From Flavobacteriales bacterium (GTDB taxonomy: Bacteria > Bacteroidota > Bacteroidia > Flavobacteriales_D > Parvicellaceae), in assembly GCA_020635565.1 (NCBI GenBank), contig JACJZN010000006.1, positions 757,478 through 821,477 on the forward strand: a stretch of DNA of 64,000 nucleotides, given 5' to 3'. Below the pieces are notes generated by a model. That model was not told the origin of the DNA, made no database searches, and saw only the letters and a list, made by a program, of their open reading frames with translations. Each line of letters starts with the position of its first letter. The first letter of the stretch is position 1. Below, piece after piece: positions 53,711 to 63,528 of this stretch. Made by a program: the position numbers and the translations under genes.

Positions 53711-53769
53711 TTGCAATACATTAAGACTGTATTATTTTTGTTACTTGGCTGGCGCAACCCAGTCTTAAT
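53711..53769 (+). promoter_or_regulatory. Strong promoter with flanking 10-bp inverted repeat for the second giant operon
   Basis: TTG (53711-53713), 19 nt, TATTTTTG (53733-53740): a complete promoter. The -7 box is bracketed by a perfect inverted repeat, ATTAAGACTG (53720-53729) and CAGTCTTAAT (53760-53769). The leader to 53804 is about 57 nt. Confidence 0.65.
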
Positions 53770-53803
53770 TTAATTCGTCATTAGAAAGGTAAAATATATT
53801 TAT

Positions 53804-54367
53804 ATGAAAGTACTTTTAACAATAGTATTAGGAACAATTGGATTATTTTGGAATAATTCATTTGCACAATCGGAGGAAGGGTCAAACATCGAAAACCCAA
53901 ATCTTACCAAGCGGGTCGAAGTCGTTAGTCCGAAAAAGAAAGACTCGAAAGAAATAACCAATAAGAACAGCTCCGTTCAAAAGGCAAATCCTTATCATAA
54001 AACTACAGATCCCGTTAGTTCAAATAACCTAGCGCAACCTAAACCAGCTACGAGGACTACCTCAGTTATTCAAATTGAAAAAATCGAGTATTCTCTTGAC
54101 AACAACAACAGTTCTCTTACGAATCTCCTAAGTTTAATTGAGCTTAAAGAAAGAGTTAATCAATCTGGAAATTTAGAATTATTAGAGAGTTCTGAATACA
54201 GTACATTATTAGCTGATATCAGCAAACTTAGAACTGAATTTGACAACCATGTTGAGTCAACCGGAATTGAAAACTGTTCAACATCAGAACAAAGTCATTA
54301 CTTAGCTTTCCTCAAAGAAGAAGGTAAAGAAGAGGCATATAAAAATGCAATGGCGAAACTTAAGTAA
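53804..54367 (+). CDS. Small exported protein preceding the second giant adhesin
   Basis: 187 aa, unknown family. Signal peptide MKVLLTIVLGTIGLFWNNSF.., cleavage after FAQ. A low-complexity, Lys/Ser/Thr-rich region (25-90) is followed by an acidic helical end (IELKERVNQSGNLELLES .. EEGKEEAYKNAMAKLK). 20 bp upstream of the 2860-aa gene and driven by a strong promoter. Position parallels the 145-aa gene before the other giant, though the sequences are not similar. Confidence 0.72.
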   Translation: MKVLLTIVLGTIGLFWNNSFAQSEEGSNIENPNLTKRVEVVSPKKKDSKEITNKNSSVQKANPYHKTTDPVSSNNLAQPKPATRTTSVIQIEKIEYSLDNNNSSLTNLLSLIELKERVNQSGNLELLESSEYSTLLADISKLRTEFDNHVESTGIENCSTSEQSHYLAFLKEEGKEEAYKNAMAKLK

Positions 54368-54387
54368 TTAACAAGACACCTCAAAAT

Positions 54388-57300
54388 ATGAGAATATTAT
54401 CTACACTATCAATATTAATTGCTGCTACCCTCACCTCATTTGGGCAATTTAGTTCAACTCCTTGCTCTGCGGGAGCCTTACCTACAGCATGTGCAGCGAA
54501 CACTATTAACCTAACATCTGGAATGACCAATTCTGGCGTTACAAACCCGGCAACTGCAAATGGTACAGGATGCTCCAGTGTCGGTTCAGATATTACTGCA
54601 GGAACTATCTATGATTATGATGGTTGGTTTACAACCGTAGCGGATGCGTCCGGGGTTGTGGATGTATATGCCGCAATTATTACCGGAGACCCTGTAGTAG
54701 GTTTGTACTCAGGTCCATGTTCTAGCCCCACCCTTCTTACTTGTGATGATGATGGGGGTGCTGGATTGGATGCATATATTAATCAAACTGGACTTACACC
54801 TGGAGGAACTTATTACGTACGGGTTTGGGATTACAACGGTGGAACAGGAACTTATGAAGTAACAACTAATGGAGGAACGCCTCCTGCTAACGATAACTGT
54901 TCTGCAGCGACAGGACTTACTGTTAATACCGCTCCTGTTAGCGGAACAAACTATTGTGCTACGGTTGAAACTTCTGATTGGAACGATTGTGAAAGCAACA
55001 CGGAAAACAACGTTTGGTACTCTTTCACGACTACAGTAGAAGGAGATATTACAGTCAATTTTACTGCTATTGATTGTTTTGGTAGTGGGATTGGAATAGA
55101 TTTTACCCTATTTTCTGGAACTTGTGGTAGTTTAGGTTCTTACGATTGTTCATCAGTTTCAGCGAGCAGTACGGGTTCCATATCGGTCACTACAGCACCA
55201 GCTGGAACTTATTTCGTCATGGTTGATGGTGATAATTCAGGAGGGGCTACTTCATTATGTGATTTTGATATTGATGTTGATTTTACGGGATGTACTGCTG
55301 ATGCTGGCACTAATACGTCTCCAGCATTAATTACCAACTGTGCCGGTTCTGATGTAACAACTGTTTCGGCAACGGGAACTGTAAACACCTATTTAGGTGC
55401 TGATCCATGTATTGGATGGGGGTTTTGGGTGGAAAGTGATCCACTTGGTGTATTCTCAGGAATGTCTGGAATTGGGAACCTTCCTACTGGAAACAATCCT
55501 GCTGGAACAGGCGGAGATCCAAATTATGCTGGTGTATGGACTTCGGATTTATATCCATTAGCTAATGGTGAAACCCCTATTTTACCAGATGAGGCAAATG
55601 GTGTTACTTACTACATTGCTCCAATAACACTGAGTAACTGTCTAACTGGAGAGATTACTACAAATTGTTTCGATATCGGAAATGTTACTCAATTATATTT
55701 TAATCCTGAAATAGTTTACACTACGATCATTGACTGTTTCGACAATACTGCTCCAGGATACACTCAAGTGCAACTTATCGTAGGAGGTGGTACACCATCA
55801 GTTGATGGGTCGAACTTTACAATCACTAATTTGGGAGACGGAACTTTGTCATCTACAACTGCAGCTGACGGAGGAACTGTTATTGTGACGAACATTCCGA
55901 ATGGAGGTGATTTTAATGTTACTATTACTGACGCATCAGGTTGCAGCGAAACTGTAACGATTTCTGCAATTGATGCAACTGCATATTGTACAATCTGTGG
56001 AACAGATGCTGGAACAGTTACTGAAACTCTAACAGGTAGTGGAACGACTACTGGGATACATCACATTTTATGTTATGGAGATGTTTTGGATATAGTTCAT
56101 AATGGTGATTATGTATTACCTACTGATCCAAATTTTTGTGGTGATGCAAGCCCTTCGCCAGGATATCAATTCGATGCTGCGACTCCAGGTTCTTGTAATC
56201 CAGGAATCGTTTACGGAATATTTACTGGTTTAGCAAGTACAGCCAACCCGTTCGATGATGCGAATTTTACCAACTGGGGATTTTTTGGTGAAGATCAGAC
56301 TTTTACAAATACAGGAGGATTAATCGGATCCTTGTTAACAGATGGTATTCCAATTGTCGACAACACTTTTTACCTTTATCCTGTAACGGCTGACTTAACC
56401 AGTCTTGATTTAAATGGTGATGGTTATGACAACTGGATTGAAGATGTCGATGGAGATGGATGCGTTGATGCTGGATCACCAATTGCTATTACTATGCTTA
56501 ATCCTATTATCGCTGTTGTCGATGATAATTGTGATGGCCCAAGTATTACTATCACAGGAGGATATCCAGAATTTTTTCCTGGTAATTATCTTATTACTAA
56601 TAATGGATTGGGAACAGTTACAGGAACACCTGTTACCCATGGAGAAACAATTACAATAACTGGACTTTCAAATGGACAGAGTTATGATTTGGATATTACT
56701 GATGCAAATGGTTGTTCGATAAATGTGTCTGGAACCTATTCATTTACTTTGCCAACGAACAGTATAAGTGGACTTATTGCTGATTATTGCGTTGGCGATC
56801 CAGCTGACAATTTCACGAGTGCGTTATCGCAAAGTACGGTTTGTTACTCCGAAACACAACACATTGCGGGAAGTGATCTTACACAAACATTTACTGTTTC
56901 TTTCTCTGGAGTAAATTCAAATGTAGCAAGTGGTTCGTTGTCGATATCGACATATGGAGACTTGGGACTATCCTCAGAATATTGGACCGTGACTAATGAA
57001 TCTTCTACTAGTACTAACATTGGTGCAGTAGCTGGGACAGATTGTTCTAGTACTTTTACAGGCAGCCAAACTTACACAGCTGCAAATTTGACGACTTGGA
57101 GTGCCGACAACACAATCGAATTCGACTTTGTGGGATCTGCTGCAGTAAACCCTTATTTATGTGGTATTGATTATGTTGAAATAACTCTTGAGGTTTGTGA
57201 ATCTCCTACCTACACTGTATCGGGATTCAATGTAACAGATCTTGGTTCTGGATCCGGTAGCTTCAACCCTATTACCGTTGGATCAACATATGTATATTCT

Positions 57301-60300
57301 ACTGCTACTGCAGGTGGATGTGAATATATTGATTCTGTTGAAGTGACTGTTAACGAAGTTCCCTTACTTTCTTCAACTATAGACCCTGTAGTATGTGCCG
57401 GTGAGACAATTTTACTTTCAGATTATACACCAGGAGAAGCTAATGGAGTCCCAGGAACTGGAACATGGTACACAAATGCAGGATTCACTACTCCAGCTAG
57501 TACCGGAGCTATAACTCCAACAAACGGGCAACAGTTCTATTATCAATATGTGAGCACAGCGGGAAGCTGTACTGATGATGCTTCAATTACAGTAACTGTA
57601 AATACCTTACCTGCTACACCAACTATTTCTTCAACTGCAGCGACATGTTCTGCAGATGAGATTAGTACAATTTCCAATTATAATGGGACTTATACTTATA
57701 CCTTTTCTCCAACTGGTCCTTCTGTTGGTGCTGGAGGTGTTATTTCAGGTATGACTATCGGAACTTCATACACAGTCACTGCTAATGACGGTACGTGTAC
57801 CTCGAATGCTTCCGCATCTTTTTCAAATGATGCCATGCTGACTACTCCAGCGACACCGACAACAACTACAACTGCTGCAACATGTTCTGCTGCTGGATCA
57901 AGTACAATTACAAACTATAGTGGTGCTTTAACTTATGCTTTCTCTCCTGCTGGCCCTTCGGTAGGTGCTGGTGGAGCAATTTCCGGAATGACTAATGGAA
58001 CTTCGTATACAGTTACGGCAAATAATGGTTCTTGTACTTCCAGCGCGTCAGCATCTTTCGCAAATGATGCAATGTTGGTTACACCAGCTACTCCTACTAT
58101 TAGCACAACTGCTGCTACTTGTTCTGCGGCTGGATCAAGTACAATTACAAACTATAGTGGTGCTTTAACTTATACATTCTCTCCTGCTGGCCCTTCTGTT
58201 GGTGCAGGGGGTGTTATCTCGGGAATGACTTTAGGAACTTCCTACACTGTTACTGCAGATAATGGAGACTGTACTTCAAGTGCTTCTGCTTCATTTGTTA
58301 ATGATGTAATGTTGACCACTCCTACAACTCCTACGATCAGTACTACAGCAGCTACTTGTTCTGCGGCTGGTTCGAGCACGATCACTAACTATAGCGCTTC
58401 GTTGACATATGTATTCTCTCCTGCTGGTCCTTCAGTGGGTGCAGGTGGTGCTATTTCTGGAATGACTAATGGTACTTCATATACTGTTACTGCAGACAAT
58501 GGAGATTGTTCTTCTAGTGCTTCAGCTTCTTTTGTTAATGATGCAATGCTTGTTACACCTTCTACTCCTACTATTAGCACGACTGCTGCTACATGTTCTG
58601 CTACTGGATCGAGTACAATATCTAACTATAATGCTGCATTAACTTACGCATTCTCTCCTGCTGGCCCTTCTGTTGGTGCAGGGGGTGTCGTATCTGGAAT
58701 GACCGTTGGAACCTCCTATACAGTTACTGCTGACAACGGAGATTGTATTTCGAGCGCTTCTGCTTCATTTGTAAATGATGCAATATTAACGACTCCTGCT
58801 ACTCCTACAATCAGTACTACTGCGGCAACTTGTTCTGCTGCTGGATCTAGTACAATTACGAACTATAATGCTGCTCTGACTTATGTATTTTCTCCTGCAG
58901 GTCCTTCAGTAGGTGCTGGTGGTGCTATTTCTGGAATGACAAACGGAACTTCTTATACGGTTACTGCTGATAACGGAGATTGTACTTCTAGCGCTTCATC
59001 CTCATTTGTGAATGATGCCATGTTACCGTCTCCAAGTGTTACAGTTTCTTCTACAGCAGTTTGTGAAGATGGTTCAATTACATTAACACCTAACTCTGGG
59101 GGAACATGGATAAGTAACAATACTTCTGTAGCTACTGTTACAGCAGGTGGTGTAGTTTCTATTGTAGCGGATGGTTCAGTTGACTTTACTTTTACGGAGT
59201 CAGTTAATAGTTGTTCTACAACAACTAGCGCTGTAACGGTTAACGCTACTCCTAGTGTTACGGTTTCTTCTACAGCAGTTTGTGAAGATGGTTCAATAAC
59301 TTTAACACCAAATTCTGGTGGTTCATGGATAAGTAATAACACATCAGTTGCTACAGTTACGGCAGGTGGAGTAGTTACAATTGTTGCAGATGGTTTTGTT
59401 GATTTTACTTTTACAGAATCTGTAAATAGTTGTTCTTCTACAACTTCTTCTGTAACTGTTAATGCAGTTCCTGTTCTTTCTTCTGTAACTGACCCTGCAG
59501 TTTGTGCAAACGAAAATGAAATTGATTTATCAACGCTTACACCTTCTGAAACTGCTTCAGTTCCAGGAACAGGTCAATGGTATACTGGAAATTCCAATGC
59601 TGGTTCTATGGTAAGTGGAATTCAAACCGGAGTATCAAATGGAGATCAGTTCTACTATGAATATACAGCTACAACTGGAGGATGTACTGATAGTCATACT
59701 ATAACTGTTACAGTGAACACATTACCTACTGTTTCAGCTAACAATAATGGTCCTGTATGCGTTGGTCAAACGCTTACTTTAACTGGTGGAGCTACAGGTT
59801 TAACTTATGCATGGAGTGGACCAAATAGCTATGCAAGCACATCTATGAGCCCTACAGTATCAAGTAGTGCAACCGTTGCTATGGATGGAGATTATTTGTT
59901 AATTGTTTCAGATGGTACTTGTATTGATTCTGCAACAACAACAGTAGTAGTTAACCCACTTCCTACTATTGATATTTCTGGAATATCTTTGAATAGTCCT
60001 TCTGCATGTGGAGCAACCGATGGTTCTATCACAGGAATCGTAGGTGTAGGAACTGCAACGATTACTTACTCTTGGAATGGAGGAGCTTCTTCCACTTCGG
60101 GCGATCTAACTGGAATAGGTGCTAGTTCAAACTTCCTTTTAATAACTGATGGAAATGGATGTACTCAGAATGGAGGTCCTTACAGTATTTCTGATCCTTC
60201 ATCTCCTGCCGCTCCGACATTAACACCAAGCTCTGCAAGCGCTTGCATTGGTGCCTCTGTAACAATTTCAGTAGCTTCACCAGACCCAAGTGCTACTTAT

Positions 60301-62970
60301 ACTTGGAGCGGACCTAATGGATATACTAATACTGGTTCTTCTATCACCATAAGCAATATCGCTGCTAATCAGGCTGGAAATTATGATGTTTCTACAACTA
60401 TAAGCGGATGTACTACGGGTAATGCTACTGCACCAGTCGTTATTACTGTTAACAGTTTGCCAATAGTAGATATTTTAGCTCCTTTAACAGTTAATTGCAA
60501 TAATCCTGTAATTGAGCTTGATGGTTCTAATTCTGAGCAGGGTGCGAGTATTACCTATTCGTGGACAACTGCAGATGGAACCTTGATAGGCTCAGGTGCA
60601 AATGATGTTGATTCTACGAGTACCATTGGTACATACAATCTTGAAGTAACCAATACAACTACTAGCTGTTCAAACGATATGGATGTTACGGTTATTGAGA
60701 ATTTTGACACTCCAACTGCTGACGTTACGACAACTAATGGTGGTCAAATTGACTGTAGTAATCCAAACCTTGTTCTTGATGGTACAACTTCAACTAACCA
60801 AGCAGGTGGATCTACGGGCATCTCTTATATTTGGTCTACCTCTTCAGGAGGTGCATCTATTGGAACTAGCAGTACTTTAACTGTTAATGCAGCTGGCACC
60901 TACTTCCTTTTGGTGACTGAGACTTCATCAGGATGTTCTGATGAAACTAGTATAGTTATCTCAGTAGATTCAAATATACCTACGGCAATTGTTACTAACA
61001 ATGTTCCACTTACTTGTGATTCATTGACTATAACTTTGGATGGATCAACTTCAACTGGTTCTAATCTTTCTTATAGTTGGGAGGATAGCAACCCATCGAT
61101 TATTGGAAGTACTAGTTCAGTTTTGATTACCACTCCTGGATCATATACTCTTACCGTTACTGATAACAATAATAACTGTTCGAACACAGCAATTGTCAAT
61201 GTAACGCAAGACATAACAACGCCAACTGTTAGTGTTGTATCTCCTCTTGTGGTGGACTGCAATAATCCTATTGTTACTCTTGATGGATCAAGTTCATCTC
61301 AAGGAGTAAACTATACATATACTTGGAGTAATAGTGGTTCTGGCACTATCTTAGGAACTGCCGATGCAGACCTTGACTCAACAAGCACAGCTGATACTTA
61401 CACTCTCACTGTGGAAAATACAACCAATGGCTGTACTGATTTTGCAGATGTAGTAGTAACAATAGATACCGTTTCTCCAATTGCTGATGCTGGGACTGAC
61501 GTAAACTTCCCATGTGGTGTTACAACTATTGCTTTAGATGGTACTGCTTCATCTGGCACTGGAATAACTTATGACTGGACCGGAACAGGAAACATCACCA
61601 ACGGAACTACAGATGCCCCAAGTGTTGATGCTACTGGAACATTTACCCTGACTGTAACGTCAACAAATGGTTGTACGGATTCTGATCAGGTGGACGTAAT
61701 TCCTGATTCGAACGCTCCTGTTGCCGATGCCGGTGCAGATATTACTGTTACTTGTAACGATCTTCCATGGAACGTTACACTTGATGGTTCAGGTTCAGAT
61801 GCAGGCGCTAACATTACCTATAGTTGGACTACTACCAGTGGAACCGGAATTGTTACAAACCCAACGTCCGATTCACCTACGGTAGATCAAGAAGGGTCCT
61901 ACCAAATAACAGTTACGAATACAGATAACAACTGTACAGCTACAGCTACAGTTAATGTCATTACAGACACTGTTGCTCCTGTTGCAGACCTATCTGGTAC
62001 ACTAAGTGCTGTAATTACCTGCAACAGTAACTTCGTAACCACTTTAGATGCCTCAAGCTCTACTGGATCCAACTTGACCTATTCATGGTCAACAACCAAT
62101 GGTAGTATCGCTACTCAAAACAATGAGTTAGCCACTGTTGATCTTGACGGTGACTATATGGTTACTGTTACAGCGGATAATGGGTGTACAGATACTGACA
62201 ATATAACAGTTACCTTTGACACCATTTCTCCAGTAGTTGTTATCGCAACACCAAATGATATCGATTGTAGTGGTTCTCCTGTTACGCTGGATGCTACTGG
62301 ATCAACAGGATCGAACGTGTCTTTCCTTTGGGATGACAACACTACAAATAGTACAACCACTGTTTCAACAGCGGGAACATATTCTGTTACAGTCACTAAT
62401 GACAATGGATGTAGTAGCACTGGAAATGTTACTGTTTCTGATGCACCAGGACCTATTGCCGATATTTCCGCAAATCCTAGCTCAGGAAATATTCCATTAG
62501 AGGTTGACTTCATCAATAACTCAACAGGATCGAACCTTTCTTATGCATGGGATTTCGGTGATGGAAACTCAAGTACGGTTGGTACCCCTACAAACACGTA
62601 TACTGAAACAGGAGAATATATCGCTATTTTAGTTGTAACTGACGATAATGGATGTTCTGATTCCGATTCTACAATAATAATCGTTGAGGGAGAATCAGTA
62701 CTGATTATTCCAAATATCTTCTCACCAAATGGTGATGGCGAAAACGATATTTTCAATGTAGAAGGAACAAATATTACAGAGATCTACGGAACAATCTTCA
62801 ATAGATGGGGTCAGGTTATGTTCGAATTTGACCTACTTGAAATGGGATGGGATGGTAGAACCACAGCTGGTCTTGAAGCAGCAGAAGGAACCTACTACTA
62901 CATCATTGATGCAACAGGTGCCGATGGAGCTGTTTACAACTATCAAGGTCCATTCGAATTGGTGAGATAA
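54388..62970 (+). CDS. Giant T9SS adhesin-like protein (2860 aa) with tandem repeats
   Basis: Signal peptide (MRILSTLSILIAATLTSFG). Two pre-peptidase-C-like jelly rolls follow (about 20-170 and 175-310; GTYYVRVWDYNGGTGTY and GTYFVMVDGDNSGG), then beta-rich regions with a calcium-loop-like DLNGDGYDNWIEDVDGDG near residue 680. Next are six 79-aa tandem repeats (about 1075-1548), two 73-aa Big-2-like repeats (about 1549-1694), Ig-like units, and from about 1858 a 1000-residue block collinear with the 1620-aa protein. It ends with a PKD domain (FINNSTGSNLSYAWDFGDG) and a class B sorting domain (IIPNIFSPNGDGENDIFNV .. FNRWGQVMFEF). Probably exported by T9SS and displayed on the cell surface for adhesion or gliding. 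Very few Lys or Arg residues in the repeat part. Confidence 0.92.
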   Translation: MRILSTLSILIAATLTSFGQFSSTPCSAGALPTACAANTINLTSGMTNSGVTNPATANGTGCSSVGSDITAGTIYDYDGWFTTVADASGVVDVYAAIITGDPVVGLYSGPCSSPTLLTCDDDGGAGLDAYINQTGLTPGGTYYVRVWDYNGGTGTYEVTTNGGTPPANDNCSAATGLTVNTAPVSGTNYCATVETSDWNDCESNTENNVWYSFTTTVEGDITVNFTAIDCFGSGIGIDFTLFSGTCGSLGSYDCSSVSASSTGSISVTTAPAGTYFVMVDGDNSGGATSLCDFDIDVDFTGCTADAGTNTSPALITNCAGSDVTTVSATGTVNTYLGADPCIGWGFWVESDPLGVFSGMSGIGNLPTGNNPAGTGGDPNYAGVWTSDLYPLANGETPILPDEANGVTYYIAPITLSNCLTGEITTNCFDIGNVTQLYFNPEIVYTTIIDCFDNTAPGYTQVQLIVGGGTPSVDGSNFTITNLGDGTLSSTTAADGGTVIVTNIPNGGDFNVTITDASGCSETVTISAIDATAYCTICGTDAGTVTETLTGSGTTTGIHHILCYGDVLDIVHNGDYVLPTDPNFCGDASPSPGYQFDAATPGSCNPGIVYGIFTGLASTANPFDDANFTNWGFFGEDQTFTNTGGLIGSLLTDGIPIVDNTFYLYPVTADLTSLDLNGDGYDNWIEDVDGDGCVDAGSPIAITMLNPIIAVVDDNCDGPSITITGGYPEFFPGNYLITNNGLGTVTGTPVTHGETITITGLSNGQSYDLDITDANGCSINVSGTYSFTLPTNSISGLIADYCVGDPADNFTSALSQSTVCYSETQHIAGSDLTQTFTVSFSGVNSNVASGSLSISTYGDLGLSSEYWTVTNESSTSTNIGAVAGTDCSSTFTGSQTYTAANLTTWSADNTIEFDFVGSAAVNPYLCGIDYVEITLEVCESPTYTVSGFNVTDLGSGSGSFNPITVGSTYVYSTATAGGCEYIDSVEVTVNEVPLLSSTIDPVVCAGETILLSDYTPGEANGVPGTGTWYTNAGFTTPASTGAITPTNGQQFYYQYVSTAGSCTDDASITVTVNTLPATPTISSTAATCSADEISTISNYNGTYTYTFSPTGPSVGAGGVISGMTIGTSYTVTANDGTCTSNASASFSNDAMLTTPATPTTTTTAATCSAAGSSTITNYSGALTYAFSPAGPSVGAGGAISGMTNGTSYTVTANNGSCTSSASASFANDAMLVTPATPTISTTAATCSAAGSSTITNYSGALTYTFSPAGPSVGAGGVISGMTLGTSYTVTADNGDCTSSASASFVNDVMLTTPTTPTISTTAATCSAAGSSTITNYSASLTYVFSPAGPSVGAGGAISGMTNGTSYTVTADNGDCSSSASASFVNDAMLVTPSTPTISTTAATCSATGSSTISNYNAALTYAFSPAGPSVGAGGVVSGMTVGTSYTVTADNGDCISSASASFVNDAILTTPATPTISTTAATCSAAGSSTITNYNAALTYVFSPAGPSVGAGGAISGMTNGTSYTVTADNGDCTSSASSSFVNDAMLPSPSVTVSSTAVCEDGSITLTPNSGGTWISNNTSVATVTAGGVVSIVADGSVDFTFTESVNSCSTTTSAVTVNATPSVTVSSTAVCEDGSITLTPNSGGSWISNNTSVATVTAGGVVTIVADGFVDFTFTESVNSCSSTTSSVTVNAVPVLSSVTDPAVCANENEIDLSTLTPSETASVPGTGQWYTGNSNAGSMVSGIQTGVSNGDQFYYEYTATTGGCTDSHTITVTVNTLPTVSANNNGPVCVGQTLTLTGGATGLTYAWSGPNSYASTSMSPTVSSSATVAMDGDYLLIVSDGTCIDSATTTVVVNPLPTIDISGISLNSPSACGATDGSITGIVGVGTATITYSWNGGASSTSGDLTGIGASSNFLLITDGNGCTQNGGPYSISDPSSPAAPTLTPSSASACIGASVTISVASPDPSATYTWSGPNGYTNTGSSITISNIAANQAGNYDVSTTISGCTTGNATAPVVITVNSLPIVDILAPLTVNCNNPVIELDGSNSEQGASITYSWTTADGTLIGSGANDVDSTSTIGTYNLEVTNTTTSCSNDMDVTVIENFDTPTADVTTTNGGQIDCSNPNLVLDGTTSTNQAGGSTGISYIWSTSSGGASIGTSSTLTVNAAGTYFLLVTETSSGCSDETSIVISVDSNIPTAIVTNNVPLTCDSLTITLDGSTSTGSNLSYSWEDSNPSIIGSTSSVLITTPGSYTLTVTDNNNNCSNTAIVNVTQDITTPTVSVVSPLVVDCNNPIVTLDGSSSSQGVNYTYTWSNSGSGTILGTADADLDSTSTADTYTLTVENTTNGCTDFADVVVTIDTVSPIADAGTDVNFPCGVTTIALDGTASSGTGITYDWTGTGNITNGTTDAPSVDATGTFTLTVTSTNGCTDSDQVDVIPDSNAPVADAGADITVTCNDLPWNVTLDGSGSDAGANITYSWTTTSGTGIVTNPTSDSPTVDQEGSYQITVTNTDNNCTATATVNVITDTVAPVADLSGTLSAVITCNSNFVTTLDASSSTGSNLTYSWSTTNGSIATQNNELATVDLDGDYMVTVTADNGCTDTDNITVTFDTISPVVVIATPNDIDCSGSPVTLDATGSTGSNVSFLWDDNTTNSTTTVSTAGTYSVTVTNDNGCSSTGNVTVSDAPGPIADISANPSSGNIPLEVDFINNSTGSNLSYAWDFGDGNSSTVGTPTNTYTETGEYIAILVVTDDNGCSDSDSTIIIVEGESVLIIPNIFSPNGDGENDIFNVEGTNITEIYGTIFNRWGQVMFEFDLLEMGWDGRTTAGLEAAEGTYYYIIDATGADGAVYNYQGPFELVR
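57610..59031 (+). repeat. Six tandem 237-bp coding repeats
   Basis: Units start at 57610, 57847, 58084, 58321, 58558 and 58795, each exactly 237 bp (79 codons). The consensus contains TAATCSAAGSSTITNY, FSPAGPSVGAGG and GTSYTVTADNGDCTSSA. The first unit is the most divergent. DNA identity between units is high but codons differ at many third positions. Confidence 0.9.
59032..59469 (+). repeat. Two tandem 219-bp coding repeats
   Basis: Units 59032-59250 and 59251-59469 encode near-identical 73-aa Big-2-like domains (VTVSSTAVCEDGSITLTPNS, NNTSVATVTAGGVV). A related single unit is in the 1620-aa protein at about 49708-49930. Confidence 0.85.
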
Positions 62971-62994
62971 TACTCTAAGAACCATATAAATAAG

Positions 62995-63022
62995 AAGGAG
63001 ATCTACTGGTCTCCTTTTTTAT
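62995..63022 (+). terminator. Terminator after the second giant gene
   Basis: Stem AAGGAGA / TCTCCTT with an 8-nt loop and a T run, 24 bp after the stop codon. Confidence 0.8.
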
Positions 63023-63055
63023 TTTCAATTCTTGGTAAAAAAAACTTCACAAGAG

Positions 63056-63085
63056 TTGGTCAATAAAAATATTATTGTACCTTTG
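63056..63085 (+). promoter_or_regulatory. Promoter of the rpsL operon
   Basis: TTG (63056-63058), 19 nt, TACCTTTG (63078-63085). It is the clearest consensus promoter in the window and lies 50 bp before rpsL. Confidence 0.8.
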
Positions 63086-63135
63086 CAGACCCTAAAAAAA
63101 CGTATTTAAGCATTAAAACACAATAAAAACGCATT

Positions 63136-63516
63136 ATGCCGACTATTCAACAGTTAGTAAGAAAAGGAAGAAAGTCTAATCCAACAGTAAGTAAATCAGC
63201 TGCTTTGGATTCGTGCCCTCAAAGAAGAGGTGTGTGTGTGAGAGTTTACACTACTACACCTAAGAAACCTAACTCAGCAATGAGAAAAGTTGCCAGAGTT
63301 AGATTAACAAATGGTAAAGAAGTAAACGCTTATATTGGTGGTGAAGGACATAACTTACAAGAGCACTCTATTGTTCTGGTAAGAGGAGGAAGGGTAAAAG
63401 ATCTTCCAGGTGTTAGATATCACATTGTTAGAGGTGCTTTAGATACTGCAGGAGTTGAGGGAAGAACTCAAAGAAGATCAAAATACGGAGCTAAACGTCC
63501 AAAAGCTAAAAAATAA
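63136..63516 (+). CDS. rpsL: 30S ribosomal protein S12
   Basis: 126-aa decoding-centre protein. MPTIQQLVRKGR start, SCPQRRGVCVRVYTTTPKKP with the wild-type Lys pair that is associated with streptomycin sensitivity, the NSAMRKVARVRLTNG core, VLVRGGRVKDLPGVRYHIVR with the second drug-site loop, and a basic end. First gene of the str operon, followed 12 bp later by rpsG. Confidence 0.99.
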   Translation: MPTIQQLVRKGRKSNPTVSKSAALDSCPQRRGVCVRVYTTTPKKPNSAMRKVARVRLTNGKEVNAYIGGEGHNLQEHSIVLVRGGRVKDLPGVRYHIVRGALDTAGVEGRTQRRSKYGAKRPKAKK

Positions 63517-63528
63517 TATTGGTAAGTC

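Noticed and set aside
57610..59469. Possible CRISPR or satellite array
   Set aside because: Units are 237 and 219 bp, contiguous without spacers, and in frame within one long CDS.
48921..62756. Several antisense ORFs of 60-130 codons inside the giant genes
   Set aside because: They are shadows of Thr/Ser/Gly-rich repeats with biased codons, show Val/Pro-rich low complexity and have no start signals.
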